In this document: one piece after another, positions 15,511 to 24,147 of the stretch | How the letters are laid out: each line of letters begins with the position of its first letter | How positions within the stretch are numbered: position 1 is the stretch's first letter | Origin: a virus | DNA: 38,740 nucleotides | Strand: one strand, 5' to 3' | IMG/VR virus record: IMGVR_UViG_3300025652_000191 | Coordinates: 1-38,740 of that record | The notes under the pieces: generated by a model | The model's database searches: none | Seen by the model: the letters and a program-made list of their open reading frames with translations, nothing else | What the model was told of the DNA's origin: nothing | Position numbers and translations under genes: made by a program

Positions 15511-16176
15511 ATGTCAAAAGAAAAACGTAATATAGCAACTAAACTTGAGACTGAGTCAAAGTATTTAACAAACATCTTAGATAAAGATGATGTTAAAAGT
15601 TTTAAAAAATTAATACCAGAGTTACAAGATACATGGATGAAGAAACAAATGTTTCGTACAGAAACAGAAATGAGATTCTCTGTATTATCCGACAATAAAT
15701 ATCCAACCAAAGCTGCAAAGTATTGGCAGTCTGTAAGAGAACAGAATACACACTTTGAAAATTTAGTTCATCTATCATTTGATGCGAGAAAAAATGAAGT
15801 TGAGATAAAAAAATTAAAACGTGATATTAAAAAAGAAAAAGATCCATTAGAAAAAGAACTTAAACAAATAGAGTTAGAAGAAAAACTTTATGGTAAAGCA
15901 AGTATGGAACTTGTTGCTAAACATAGAATGAGAGAAGTTGCTACTTGGTCTAAACTTAAAAAAGAGTTTCACGATGGTTCTTTTGATGACAAAGATGTAA
16001 ATACGCACCAAGCTAAATCATATTTGTTAAGATTCCAAAGACAAAAACAAACTATAACTCCTGGTACAACACAACCAGAAGTGTTTAATATACTAGGTCA
16101 ATTGGAAGCTTTAGAAAAAGGTATAAAAGATAATACATTATCTTTAGATAGTAAAAAAACTAAAAAAATAAAATGA
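15511..16176 (+). CDS. Coiled-coil protein of unknown function, first gene of the oxygenase operon
   Basis: A 221-residue, Lys/Glu-rich protein. Residues about 93-128 (EVEIKKLKRDIKKEKDPLEK and onward) are predicted coiled coil. YWQSVREQNTHFENLVHLSF at 71-90 and the C-terminal helix EVFNILGQLEALEKGIKD are further helical parts. I recall relatives in marine phages, often beside oxygenase genes, without a known role. Its stop overlaps the first oxygenase start by ATGA, so it is co-translated. It may be a binding partner or substrate of the enzymes; that is speculation. AAAGGAG precedes the ATG. Confidence 0.65.
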   Translation: MSKEKRNIATKLETESKYLTNILDKDDVKSFKKLIPELQDTWMKKQMFRTETEMRFSVLSDNKYPTKAAKYWQSVREQNTHFENLVHLSFDARKNEVEIKKLKRDIKKEKDPLEKELKQIELEEKLYGKASMELVAKHRMREVATWSKLKKEFHDGSFDDKDVNTHQAKSYLLRFQRQKQTITPGTTQPEVFNILGQLEALEKGIKDNTLSLDSKKTKKIK

Positions 16177-16835
16177 ACTTCGACTTTGTCTATCTAGGGC
16201 AAACGGTTTTAAAATACAAAGTCCCTTTAGAAATTTTTGTAGGTCTTAATGAGATCTATGAAAAACAAAAGAAACAATTACCAAAAGCCAATAAACAATT
16301 GGTAGGTAAAATAGAGGATGAAGTATCTTTATTTTATTCAGGTCCTAACAATGATAAGATGCATCAGCATTCTTTTCTACCACAAGATATATTAAAATGG
16401 TTTCACACTGTCTTTGATCATTACACAGATTGGAACAAGATAGGTCCAACACAAAAATCTATAAATTCTATTTGGGTTAATGAAATGAAAGCACACGAAT
16501 ATAATCCTGTGCACATACACCAAGGTAAACTTTATACAGGTCTATCTTCTGTGATGATTTTAAAATTACCTAAAGACACAGGCGTAGAATATTCTGCAGA
16601 ATCAAAACCCATGAATGGTAGACTACAAATCATAGGCGCAGCTAATGGACAATTTTCTAAAACAGATTATTCACCTGAAATGAAGATAGGAGACTTTTAT
16701 GTTTTTCCTTATGATATGAGACACTGTGTATATCCATTTAACGGAACTAAAGAAAAAAGAAGAACATTAGTTTGTAATGTAGATGTTGATTATAATCCTG
16801 TATCTTCGAGAACTGGATCAGGGCAAAACGAATGA
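16173..16835 (+). CDS. 2OG-Fe(II) oxygenase-like protein 1
   Basis: A 220-residue protein. The C-terminal half has the cupin-like pattern of 2-oxoglutarate/Fe(II) oxygenases: NPVHIHQGKLYTGLSSVMIL (H114, H116), the strand GDFYVFPYDMRHCVYPF (distal H184) and KRRTLVCNVDV (R196/R197 for the 2-oxoglutarate carboxylate). The middle iron ligand is His (HIH), not the usual Asp. It resembles the PF13759-like group. Such enzymes use oxygen and 2-oxoglutarate, releasing CO2 and succinate, to hydroxylate a substrate, here unknown. It overlaps both neighbours by ATGA. Confidence 0.72.
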   Translation: MNFDFVYLGQTVLKYKVPLEIFVGLNEIYEKQKKQLPKANKQLVGKIEDEVSLFYSGPNNDKMHQHSFLPQDILKWFHTVFDHYTDWNKIGPTQKSINSIWVNEMKAHEYNPVHIHQGKLYTGLSSVMILKLPKDTGVEYSAESKPMNGRLQIIGAANGQFSKTDYSPEMKIGDFYVFPYDMRHCVYPFNGTKEKRRTLVCNVDVDYNPVSSRTGSGQNE

Positions 16836-17425
16836 CACAAGTACCGCGAATGCCTAGATGGCAATCTTATGTTGCCCAAACAACAGAACCCATATTTACA
16901 CCAGAACAATGTAAGATGATTATTGATGCTGGTAATCAGTGTGCACCAGAACAAGCAAAAGTTGGTGGAGGCGAAGGAGGTAAGTATGATACTAAAAAAA
17001 GAGTTACAACAATATCTTGGATACCTTTTGATAAATTACCACAGATGTATAAAGTTATTGAAAATCAATTATCTATTGTAAACTTAAATCATTTTTATTT
17101 TGATGGTGTAAGACTTACAGAGCCTGCACAGTTTACGGTTTATCCTAAAGGTGGTTTTTATGATTGGCATATGGATCTAAATGCTTTTGGTCAAGATGGT
17201 CAAAATCCAATACGTAAAATATCTATGACATGTTTATTATCAGATCCATCAGAGTTTACAGGTGGTGAACTTACGTTTTCAGAGATGGGTGATAACAAGC
17301 CACTGCCCTTGAAACAAGGACAAGCTATATTTTTTGCATCATTTTTACGACACAAAGTTGCACCAGTTAAAAAAGGTGTGAGAAAATCTTTAGTGATGTG
17401 GTTTGGAGGACCACCATTTAAATGA
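16832..17425 (+). CDS. 2OG-Fe(II) oxygenase 2, prolyl 4-hydroxylase-like
   Basis: A 197-residue protein of the PKHD/P4H-like type. FTVYPKGGFYDWHMDLN holds the H-x-D pair H113/D115, GGELTFSE is the middle strand, FFASFLRHKVAPVKKGVRKS contains the distal H174 and R184, and it ends with WFGGPPF. The full facial triad and the 2-oxoglutarate Arg are present, so it should be active. Family members hydroxylate proteins or small molecules; the substrate here is unknown. It is the most canonical of the four. Both ends overlap neighbours by ATGA. Confidence 0.85.
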   Translation: MTQVPRMPRWQSYVAQTTEPIFTPEQCKMIIDAGNQCAPEQAKVGGGEGGKYDTKKRVTTISWIPFDKLPQMYKVIENQLSIVNLNHFYFDGVRLTEPAQFTVYPKGGFYDWHMDLNAFGQDGQNPIRKISMTCLLSDPSEFTGGELTFSEMGDNKPLPLKQGQAIFFASFLRHKVAPVKKGVRKSLVMWFGGPPFK

Positions 17426-18027
17426 CATTACAAAGAAAAGTATTATTTCCAACTCCAGTGTATTTTAAAGATATACCTAACGCTAAAGAACTTAATAAAT
17501 ATTTATTCAAAGAAATAAAGAAGTGGCGTAAAACAGATCCTGAAGGTGAAAAGAAAACAAACTCTGGTTTTGGTTGGCACAGTAAAACAGATATGGATAA
17601 ACGAAAAGAGTATCAACCTTTAATTCAAGAATTATTTAAGATGGCTGAGGAGTGTAATAAAGATTATGGTATTACGGGTAAGTTAGGTTTGGGTAATATG
17701 TGGGCTAATATTAATCCTACTTATAGTTATAACAAAACACATACACATCCTAACTCTATGTGGTCAGGGGTATATTATATTAAAGTACCAAAAAACTCAG
17801 GTAAATTATTTTTAGAAGATCCTAGACCAGGACCTAATACACATATGCCTAGAAGAGTAGAGAATATGCCAGAAGCATTATGGAGAGTGTGTGCTTATGA
17901 ACCTGTAGAAGGTCGTATGATCTTTTTTCCTAGTTGGCTTCCCCATGGTGTAGATATAAATTTAAATACAGATAAAGGTGAAAAAAACTGGAGAATATCT
18001 GTGTCTTATAATTTTATACAAATATGA
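17422..18027 (+). CDS. 2OG-Fe(II) oxygenase 3, PF13759-like
   Basis: A 201-residue protein. The motifs are WANINPTYSYNKTHTHPNS (H107, H109), WSGVYYIKVPKNSGKLFLED, FFPSWLPHGVDIN (distal H175) and WRISVSYNF (R191), a good match to what I recall of the PF13759 oxygenase family in marine phages. The iron site again shows H-x-H. The N-terminus (KVLFPTPVYFKDIP) is typical of this family. It belongs to the same operon and probably the same pathway as the other three. The substrate is not evident. Confidence 0.8.
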   Translation: MTLQRKVLFPTPVYFKDIPNAKELNKYLFKEIKKWRKTDPEGEKKTNSGFGWHSKTDMDKRKEYQPLIQELFKMAEECNKDYGITGKLGLGNMWANINPTYSYNKTHTHPNSMWSGVYYIKVPKNSGKLFLEDPRPGPNTHMPRRVENMPEALWRVCAYEPVEGRMIFFPSWLPHGVDINLNTDKGEKNWRISVSYNFIQI

Positions 18028-18668
18028 GTTTTAAGAAAAATAAATATCAAGTCATACGTGGTGCTATATCAAAAGAAATAGCAGATGTTGCTTATAGATA
18101 TTTACAAATATCCGCAGAGGCTGATAACTGGATGATAAACAATTATACCACACATAAAGGTAATCCATTAGTTGGTAACTTTCATGATCCACAAGTACCA
18201 GGATCTTATGCCAAATATGCAGATAGATTTATGGAAGTTTTATTAGTTAAAACTATTGATGTTATGCAAAAGAAAACAGGACTTAAACTAGTACCTACTT
18301 ATTCTTACACAAGACTCTATAGAACAGGCAATATTTTAAACAGACACAAAGATAGACCTAGTTGTGAGATATCAACCACACTATGTTTAGGTGGTGATCA
18401 CTGGCCTATCTATCTAGATCCTACGGGAGCAGATAATGTTATTGAAGAATACAAAGGTATTGTAAAACCAGGTGCACCATTAGGTGTAGAAGTTAATCTA
18501 AAACCTGGTGATATGCTTATCTATTCTGGCTGTGAATTAGAGCATTGGCGTAAACCTTTTGAAGGAAAGCTTTGCGGACAAGTGTTTTTACACTATAATC
18601 ATGCAGATGGAAGATTTGCAAAAACCAATTTGTATGATAAAAGACCTATGTTGGGTATACCCAAATAA
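18024..18668 (+). CDS. 2OG-Fe(II) oxygenase-like protein 4
   Basis: A 214-residue protein. YTRLYRTGNILNRHKDRPSC contains H108/D110, followed by EISTTLCLGGDHWPIYL, VNLKPGDMLIYSG and ELEHWRKPF with the distal H174, all in the oxygenase order. The usual Arg at the end of the fold is replaced by Gln186 (CGQVFLHYN), although K182 lies nearby. I recall that this QVFLHYN ending recurs in marine-virus relatives, so it may be a family trait rather than damage. It is the last of the four coupled genes; a small hairpin and a 39-nt gap follow. Confidence 0.72.
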   Translation: MSFKKNKYQVIRGAISKEIADVAYRYLQISAEADNWMINNYTTHKGNPLVGNFHDPQVPGSYAKYADRFMEVLLVKTIDVMQKKTGLKLVPTYSYTRLYRTGNILNRHKDRPSCEISTTLCLGGDHWPIYLDPTGADNVIEEYKGIVKPGAPLGVEVNLKPGDMLIYSGCELEHWRKPFEGKLCGQVFLHYNHADGRFAKTNLYDKRPMLGIPK

Positions 18669-18683
18669 CGTTGAATATCAACG
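18669..18683 (+). other. Short hairpin after the oxygenase operon
   Basis: CGTTGA and TCAACG pair around ATA directly after the stop. No T-run follows, so it is at most a weak 3' end signal. A TATAAT lies at 18692-18697, 10 nt before the next start, but it lacks a good upstream partner at the right distance and a transcript from it would exclude the ribosome site. Confidence 0.35.
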
Positions 18684-18707
18684 CAATCTAATATAATCTG
18701 GAGATAT

Positions 18708-20888
18708 ATGTTACAAAAGATAGGATTTCAGCCTGGAATTAATAAACAGATAACACCTACAACAGCAGAAGGTCAATGGACTGACTGCGATAATGTAAGA
18801 TTTAGGTATGGCACACCTGAAAAAATAGGTGGTTGGAAGCAATTAGGTGATGATGCTCTTACTGGTGCAGGACGTGGACTTCATCATTTTGTAAATAGTA
18901 AAGCTAGAAAATACGCAATTATTGGTACAAACAGAATTTTATATGCATACTCAGGTGGTGTGTTTTATGACATACATCCTATCAAATCTACAACAACTCT
19001 TTCTAATGCATTTAGCACAACTAATGGATCACCAACTGTTACAATAACATTTAGTTCTCCACATAATATAAGTGCACAAGATATAATTTTATTAGATAAT
19101 TTTACTACTATTACTAATTCTAATTATACAGCAGCTGATTTTGATGATAAAAAATTTATGGTAACAACTGTACCTACAAGTACAACTATTACAATTACAA
19201 TGCCAGGTAATGAATCTGGATCTGGTGCAACAACATCAGGTGGTATTAGAGTACAACATTATTATCCTGTAGGACCAGCTGTACAAGCTCAAGGTTTTGG
19301 TTGGTCACTTGGATCATGGGGTGGTGAAGTAGCAGGTGAACCTACAACTACATTAACAAATGGTATTAATGATGCTGTAACAACAGGAATTATATTAAAT
19401 GATGTATCTCAGTTTCCAGATGCAGGTACAAACTTTATAAAAATAGATAACGAAGAAATTTCATACACAGGTATATCTGGTAATGAACTTACAGGTGTAA
19501 CAAGAGAAGTTAGAGGAACAACTGCTGCAGCTCATAGTGGTGGAGCAACAGTTACCAGCACAACAAACTTTGTAGCATGGGGAGAGGCTGCATCAGGTGA
19601 CTTAGTTCTTGAACCTGGTATGTGGTCCCTAGATAATTTTGGTGACAAAGCAATTTGTCTTATTCATGACAGTGCGGTATTTGAATGGAACTCTGCTGCA
19701 ACAAACGCAGAAACAATTAGAGCAAGTATTATATCTGGTGCACCAACTGCATCACGTCACATGTTAGTATCAACACCGGATAGACACTTAGTATTCTTTG
19801 GAACAGAAACAACAATAGGTGATACATCTACACAAGATGACATGTTTGTAAGATTTTCAGATCAAGAAGATATAAACACATACACACCTACAGCAACCAA
19901 TACAGCTGGTACACAAAGACTGGCCGACGGATCACAGATCAGAGGAGCAATTAGAGGTAGGGACGCTATCTATGTTTGGACTGATACTGCATTGTTCACT
20001 CAACGTTTTGTTGGTCAACCATTTACGTTTGCATTCGCACAAGTTGGAACTAACTGTGGACTTGCAGGACAGAATGCATGTGTAGAAGTTGATGGTGCTG
20101 CTTATTGGATGTCAGAGAATGGTTTTTTTAGATATGCTGGTAAACTAGAATCACTACCATGTTTAGTAGAAGACTTTGTTTACGATAATATAAATTTAGA
20201 ATCTGGTAACCAAATGGTATCAGCAGGATTAAATAACTTGTTTGGTGAAGTTACTTGGTTTTACCCAACAACAGGATCATCAGTAGTTAATAGACAAGTT
20301 ACATATAATTATTTTGATTCATCACCACAAAGACCGGTGTGGACTATTGGCTCATTAGCTAGAACTATGTGGGAAGATTCTGCAGTATTTGGTAATCCGC
20401 ATGCTTTATCATACGAAGCAGGAACAGATACATCTTTTGATGTTGTAGGCAACACAGAAGGTAGAACAATATACTATCAACACGAAACAGGAACTGATCA
20501 AGTTCAAGGTGGTGCAACTACAGCAATTGTTGCAAGCATTGAATCAGGAGATTTTGATATTACACAACAAAGATCGGCTCAAGGAACACAGACAGGTGTT
20601 GCAACATTTAAAGGAGATGGTGAGTATCTTATGAAGATAAGAAGATTTGTACCCGACTTTATATCTCAAACAGGTAATACACAAATTACATTTTTACTAA
20701 GAGATTTTCCAAATGATACACAAGCAAGCTCAGCACTTGGACCATTTACAGTTTCATCATCTACTAAAAAAGTAGATACACGTGCAAGGGCTAGAGCTGT
20801 TGCATTAAAAATAGCAAACACAACAACTAATCAAAGTTGGAAATTAGGAACTTTTAGATTAGATGTACAACCAGATGGACGTAGATAA
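18708..20888 (+). CDS. Tail nozzle / packaged-DNA stabilisation protein (P22 gp10-like)
   Basis: A 726-residue protein. The N-terminus (IGFQPGINKQITPTTAEGQW, then DCDNVRFRYGTPEKIGGW) and the C-terminus (RRFVPDF, TRARARAVALKI, WKLGTFRLDVQPDGRR) are typical of the P22 gp10-like tail nozzle family, and length is near the usual size with an insert. Middle segments (AVFEWNSAATN; HLVFFGTE; FVRFSDQEDINTYTPTA; AIYVWTDTALFTQRFVG; GAAYWMSENGFFRY) are the propeller-like strands of that fold. It forms the end of the short tail. GGAG precedes the ATG by 4 nt. Confidence 0.85.
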   Translation: MLQKIGFQPGINKQITPTTAEGQWTDCDNVRFRYGTPEKIGGWKQLGDDALTGAGRGLHHFVNSKARKYAIIGTNRILYAYSGGVFYDIHPIKSTTTLSNAFSTTNGSPTVTITFSSPHNISAQDIILLDNFTTITNSNYTAADFDDKKFMVTTVPTSTTITITMPGNESGSGATTSGGIRVQHYYPVGPAVQAQGFGWSLGSWGGEVAGEPTTTLTNGINDAVTTGIILNDVSQFPDAGTNFIKIDNEEISYTGISGNELTGVTREVRGTTAAAHSGGATVTSTTNFVAWGEAASGDLVLEPGMWSLDNFGDKAICLIHDSAVFEWNSAATNAETIRASIISGAPTASRHMLVSTPDRHLVFFGTETTIGDTSTQDDMFVRFSDQEDINTYTPTATNTAGTQRLADGSQIRGAIRGRDAIYVWTDTALFTQRFVGQPFTFAFAQVGTNCGLAGQNACVEVDGAAYWMSENGFFRYAGKLESLPCLVEDFVYDNINLESGNQMVSAGLNNLFGEVTWFYPTTGSSVVNRQVTYNYFDSSPQRPVWTIGSLARTMWEDSAVFGNPHALSYEAGTDTSFDVVGNTEGRTIYYQHETGTDQVQGGATTAIVASIESGDFDITQQRSAQGTQTGVATFKGDGEYLMKIRRFVPDFISQTGNTQITFLLRDFPNDTQASSALGPFTVSSSTKKVDTRARARAVALKIANTTTNQSWKLGTFRLDVQPDGRR

Positions 20889-21052
20889 TGGCAAAAATTG
20901 TACAGGTAATAACTAGACCATCAAACGAATATGATGTACAGACTGCGGAAGCTCAAGTAAGAGATCTTGATGCTATTGTAGAAAAATTAAACTCAACGTT
21001 TCAAGAAGAATTAAAAGATGAAATTGAAGCGTTTAACTTTTTTGTAAACTAA
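20888..21052 (+). CDS. Small helical protein, 54 residues
   Basis: The frame starts by overlapping the nozzle stop (TAATG) and ends overlapping the next start in the same way. The protein MAKIVQVITRPSNEYDVQ..., with a helical acidic part (EAQVRDLDAIVEKLNSTFQE) and a Phe-rich end (AFNFFVN), is probably a short helical structural or assembly protein. The two-sided coupling is good evidence that it is translated. The function is unknown. Confidence 0.65.
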   Translation: MAKIVQVITRPSNEYDVQTAEAQVRDLDAIVEKLNSTFQEELKDEIEAFNFFVN

Positions 21053-21381
21053 TGGCTAATCAATATAAATTTGTAGGAACAGATAACAGCACATCAGGAA
21101 GTGCAATAAATCCTTTTGGTACAGGTAATCCTTTGGTTAGTGAAACTTATGTTATCAAATCTATACTAGTCACATCAGCCGGAACACCAACAGTCACAGT
21201 TACAAATAACAGTATTACAGCTATAAAGTCAGCAGCATTAACAGCAAATGTTACAACAGAATTACTTACTCAACCTTTAGTGGTTGAGGGTGGTAATACC
21301 CTAACCGTGCTATCAAGCAACACAGATTCGTTTGATGTAGCGGTTAGCTATCTAAACATTAAAAAGGAGATAACAACATAA
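21052..21381 (+). CDS. Small virion protein, beta-rich
   Basis: A 109-residue protein starting MANQYKFVGTDNSTSGSAIN. It is nearly all beta: ETYVIKSILVTSAGTPTVTVTNNS, AALTANVTTELLTQPLVVEGGNTLTVLSSNT and DSFDVAVSYLNIKK. The order of strands resembles a small jelly-roll or Ig-like decoration or tail-tip protein, and marine phages carry similar ones after the nozzle gene. The function is inferred from position only. Its ends are coupled to both neighbours. Confidence 0.62.
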   Translation: MANQYKFVGTDNSTSGSAINPFGTGNPLVSETYVIKSILVTSAGTPTVTVTNNSITAIKSAALTANVTTELLTQPLVVEGGNTLTVLSSNTDSFDVAVSYLNIKKEITT

Positions 21382-21560
21382 TGAAAGATATCCCAGTAAT
21401 AGAACCAAAAGAGATTATAACAACAATAACAAATATGAAGACAGGCGAGGTATACAAGGACGATTCTGAGTGGAAAGCTAAAGGAATTGCAGAATCTGAC
21501 ATAAGAAAAGATGTTAGAGTAATCATGCCTAGCCTTGATTTATTTGGAGAAACAAAATAG
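21381..21560 (+). CDS. Small protein of unknown function, 59 residues
   Basis: The frame starts at the overlap with the previous stop (TAATG) and ends at 21560. The protein begins MKDIPVIEPKEIITTITNMK and continues with TGEVYKDDSEWKAKGIAESD and SLDLFGETK. The composition is acidic and mixed, with no membrane segment. Its exact fit between coupled genes supports translation. I do not recognise it. Confidence 0.6.
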   Translation: MKDIPVIEPKEIITTITNMKTGEVYKDDSEWKAKGIAESDIRKDVRVIMPSLDLFGETK

Positions 21561-21569
21561 AATAGAACG

Positions 21570-23129
21570 ATGGCCATAACAAACGCACAACAATTTAAAC
21601 AACTTCAACTAGTAAAACCAAGAAAAGATGGTACACGTCCTGGTTACTATGGGGCTGATGCTGGTTTTGGTGATGATGATTATAAAGACGCTTCAGCAGC
21701 TTTTGATGCAGGAAGTGGTAGTGGTGGTTCAGATGCTGATTTTGCAAGAGCAAGATCAGCGATAGACAATAGAGCAGCTCAAGAAGCAGCTAGGATAGAA
21801 AAAGAACGTTTTGACAAGGAGAAAAGAAATTTAGAAATAAATCAAAAACAAAGGTTAAAACAAAAACAAAATTTTGCAGAAAAATTTAGAATAGCAAGTT
21901 TAAAAAATTTATATGATCAAAAAACTGGATTAAAATCAGCTGTTCCTTCTTTTGGAAATATTCTTTCAACATTTGACCCAGCGTTAAATGTATATGAAAG
22001 ATCAGATCCTGCTGTTGATCAATATGGTATGTCAGGAGAAACTTTAACAGATTTAGATAGACTATCAGATGCTATTAATAAAGGTGAGTCAACTGGTGAT
22101 ATATCACAAACAGAATTTGAAGAGGCTTTTTATGGACCAGAAGGTCCACGTCAATTAGGTAGTTCTAATGATACAAGTGATCCTTTTATTCCTATTATTC
22201 CAAAAATTATAGCTGACAAAACAGGAATTATGAACCAAAAACCAGAGATAGAAGAGGACGAAGGTTTAAGATTAGCATTTAGAGCTGATGGCGGTAGAGC
22301 AGGATTAGCAGAAGGTGGCATGCCTTATGAAGGTGGGATCATGGACCTTGAATCAGCAAGACAGATGTATGGTTTAGGTAAACTTGTTAAGAAAGTTACA
22401 AGATCAGTTAAGAAGATTGCAAAGTCACCAATAGGTAAAGCTGCTATATTAGGTCTTGGAGCTTATGGTTTAGGTGGTGGTACATTTTTTGGAAAAATGT
22501 TACCGGGTGTAACAAGAGGCGGCCAAGGTTTTGGAGGTTTTGGAGGTTTAAGTTCTATATTTGGAAACGTTGGAGATATTATTGGTGGAACAGGTTTAGG
22601 TGATAAATTTGCAAAAGCAGCTGGTAGTAAAATAGGATTAGGTATTACAGCAGCATCAACACTAGCAGGATTACTAACACCTGAACAAGAAGAAGAGGCA
22701 CAATTAATTTCAGATAATACAGGAATTGATATAGCAGAGATAAGAGCTAACCCTGATAAGTATTTAGGAAGAAGATTTAGAGCAGAAGGTGGACCTATGG
22801 AAGGCAAAGAGCCTGTAGCTAAAAAAGTTATGCCATTATTAGATATGGATGGAAAAGAAATGGATTTAAGAGCTGAAGGTGGATTTGTTCCAATAGGACG
22901 TATGGAAAAAGCAGATGACGTCCCTGCAAGATTATCAAAGAATGAGTTTGTATTTACAGCTGATGCTGTTAGAAACGCCGGCGACGGAGATGTAGACAAA
23001 GGCGCAGAAGTTATGTATAACATGATGAAGAACCTCGAATCCGGAGGTGACGTATCGGAAGAATCGCAAGGATTAGAAGGCGCTAGAGACATGTTTCAAA
23101 CATCACAAAGATTAGAGGAAGTATTATAA
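21570..23129 (+). CDS. Probable internal virion / ejection protein with RADGG-like motifs
   Basis: A 519-residue protein. Charged N-terminal helices (75-105) are followed by FRADGGRAGLAEGGMPYEGG (about 237-256), then a Lys-rich amphipathic stretch (KLVKKVTRSVKKIAKS) and a Gly-rich hydrophobic part (ILGLGAYGLGGGTFFG). FRAEGGPMEG and LRAEGGFVPIGRM recur near 400 and 435, and DDVPARLSKNEFVFTADAVR is a motif I recall from tape-measure-like and internal proteins of marine phages. With three following internal proteins it may form the DNA-ejection apparatus; this is inference. No TMP-like length is present. Confidence 0.6.
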   Translation: MAITNAQQFKQLQLVKPRKDGTRPGYYGADAGFGDDDYKDASAAFDAGSGSGGSDADFARARSAIDNRAAQEAARIEKERFDKEKRNLEINQKQRLKQKQNFAEKFRIASLKNLYDQKTGLKSAVPSFGNILSTFDPALNVYERSDPAVDQYGMSGETLTDLDRLSDAINKGESTGDISQTEFEEAFYGPEGPRQLGSSNDTSDPFIPIIPKIIADKTGIMNQKPEIEEDEGLRLAFRADGGRAGLAEGGMPYEGGIMDLESARQMYGLGKLVKKVTRSVKKIAKSPIGKAAILGLGAYGLGGGTFFGKMLPGVTRGGQGFGGFGGLSSIFGNVGDIIGGTGLGDKFAKAAGSKIGLGITAASTLAGLLTPEQEEEAQLISDNTGIDIAEIRANPDKYLGRRFRAEGGPMEGKEPVAKKVMPLLDMDGKEMDLRAEGGFVPIGRMEKADDVPARLSKNEFVFTADAVRNAGDGDVDKGAEVMYNMMKNLESGGDVSEESQGLEGARDMFQTSQRLEEVL

Positions 23130-24145
23130 TGGCTATTCAACAAGTACAAAATTTACCTGCACAATTCGTTCAAGATCTAGGACAAGATTTAGCAAAACAA
23201 GTTACAGCACAATCAGGTGTACCTGTAGTATCAACTGGTATTGCTGGTATATCACAACAACCTGGTGAATCTGCTGCTGATTTTGCAGCAAGACAAAGTG
23301 CTGCTCAACAATTTACAACAAGACAACAAAGTTTATCAGGACTTGCACCACAAGTAGCAGGTCAAGATGCACTACAAACACAAGCACAAAATTTAGCAAC
23401 CCAAGGTGTAGGATCTTTTCAACCATTTTTACAACAAGCACAAACTGCAGGCACAGCAGCTGGAACAGCATTAGGTGGAGTAGGTTTGGGAGCAACAGCT
23501 TTCCAACAAGGCGTACAAGACTTTATGTCCCCGTATCAATCACAAGTGATTGATGCAACACTTTCAGAGTTTGATCGTAACACGCAAATACAACAACAAG
23601 GTATAAGAGATCAACAAGCAGCTTTGGGTGCGCTCGGCAGTGGTCGAGCGGGAGTGCAACTCGCAGAGTTCGGCACAGGGGCTGCGAGAGAACGAGCATT
23701 ATTACAAGCCGGTCTCTTGCAACAAGGATTCGGTCAGGCAGCGGGAGCCAGACAACAAGACATCGCTAACAGAGGAGCATTTGCATCACAACAACAAGGT
23801 TTAGGTCAATTTCAAGCAGCACTAGGTCAAGCACAACAAGGTGCAACAGGTGTAGATATTGGACGTTTAGGTCAGTTGGGCGCACTGAACCAAGCACAAA
23901 CACAAGCAGGTCTTGATGCACAAAGAGAAGCAGCAAGACAAGCTACATTCTTACCACAAGAACAGTTAGATAGATTTGCTGGACAAGTAACAGGAATTAT
24001 GGGTGGATATCCTGGTCAAACACAAACAACAAACATACCTAACCCTACACCATTACAAACTGCGTTAGGAGTTGGAACAACACTGGCTGGTATTTATGGA
24101 GCACTTCAACCAAACGCTAATATTCAATTTGGGTTTAATAAATAA
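23129..24145 (+). CDS. Gln/Ala-rich internal virion protein
   Basis: A 338-residue protein unusually rich in Gln and Ala, low in Lys and Trp (FAARQSAAQQFTTRQQSLS; QQGIRDQQAALGALGSG). The C-terminus NPTPLQTALGVGTTLAGIYG resembles that of internal head proteins I recall from marine podoviruses. The whole is likely to be long helices, typical of ejection proteins. It overlaps the previous gene by 1 nt. A stretch at about 23625-23770 is GC-rich compared with its flanks. The function is inferred from composition and position. Confidence 0.6.
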   Translation: MAIQQVQNLPAQFVQDLGQDLAKQVTAQSGVPVVSTGIAGISQQPGESAADFAARQSAAQQFTTRQQSLSGLAPQVAGQDALQTQAQNLATQGVGSFQPFLQQAQTAGTAAGTALGGVGLGATAFQQGVQDFMSPYQSQVIDATLSEFDRNTQIQQQGIRDQQAALGALGSGRAGVQLAEFGTGAARERALLQAGLLQQGFGQAAGARQQDIANRGAFASQQQGLGQFQAALGQAQQGATGVDIGRLGQLGALNQAQTQAGLDAQREAARQATFLPQEQLDRFAGQVTGIMGGYPGQTQTTNIPNPTPLQTALGVGTTLAGIYGALQPNANIQFGFNK

Positions 24146-24147
24146 TT

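Noticed and set aside
16173-18668. The oxygenases as DNA-base modifiers of the Tet/JBP type
   Set aside because: No base-specific motifs, methyltransferase, glycosyltransferase or nucleotide-modifying partner was seen nearby, and the sequences look like protein or small-molecule hydroxylases.
18692-18697. TATAAT as a promoter for the tail nozzle gene
   Set aside because: The only upstream partner, TTGAAT, is 15 nt away within a hairpin, and a start at the expected place would exclude the GGAG ribosome site.
22463-23092. A 209-codon open frame on the - strand within the internal-protein gene
   Set aside because: It lies opposite a clear + strand gene, has no ribosome site, and its Pro/Ser-rich product looks like the antisense of Gly/Ala codons.
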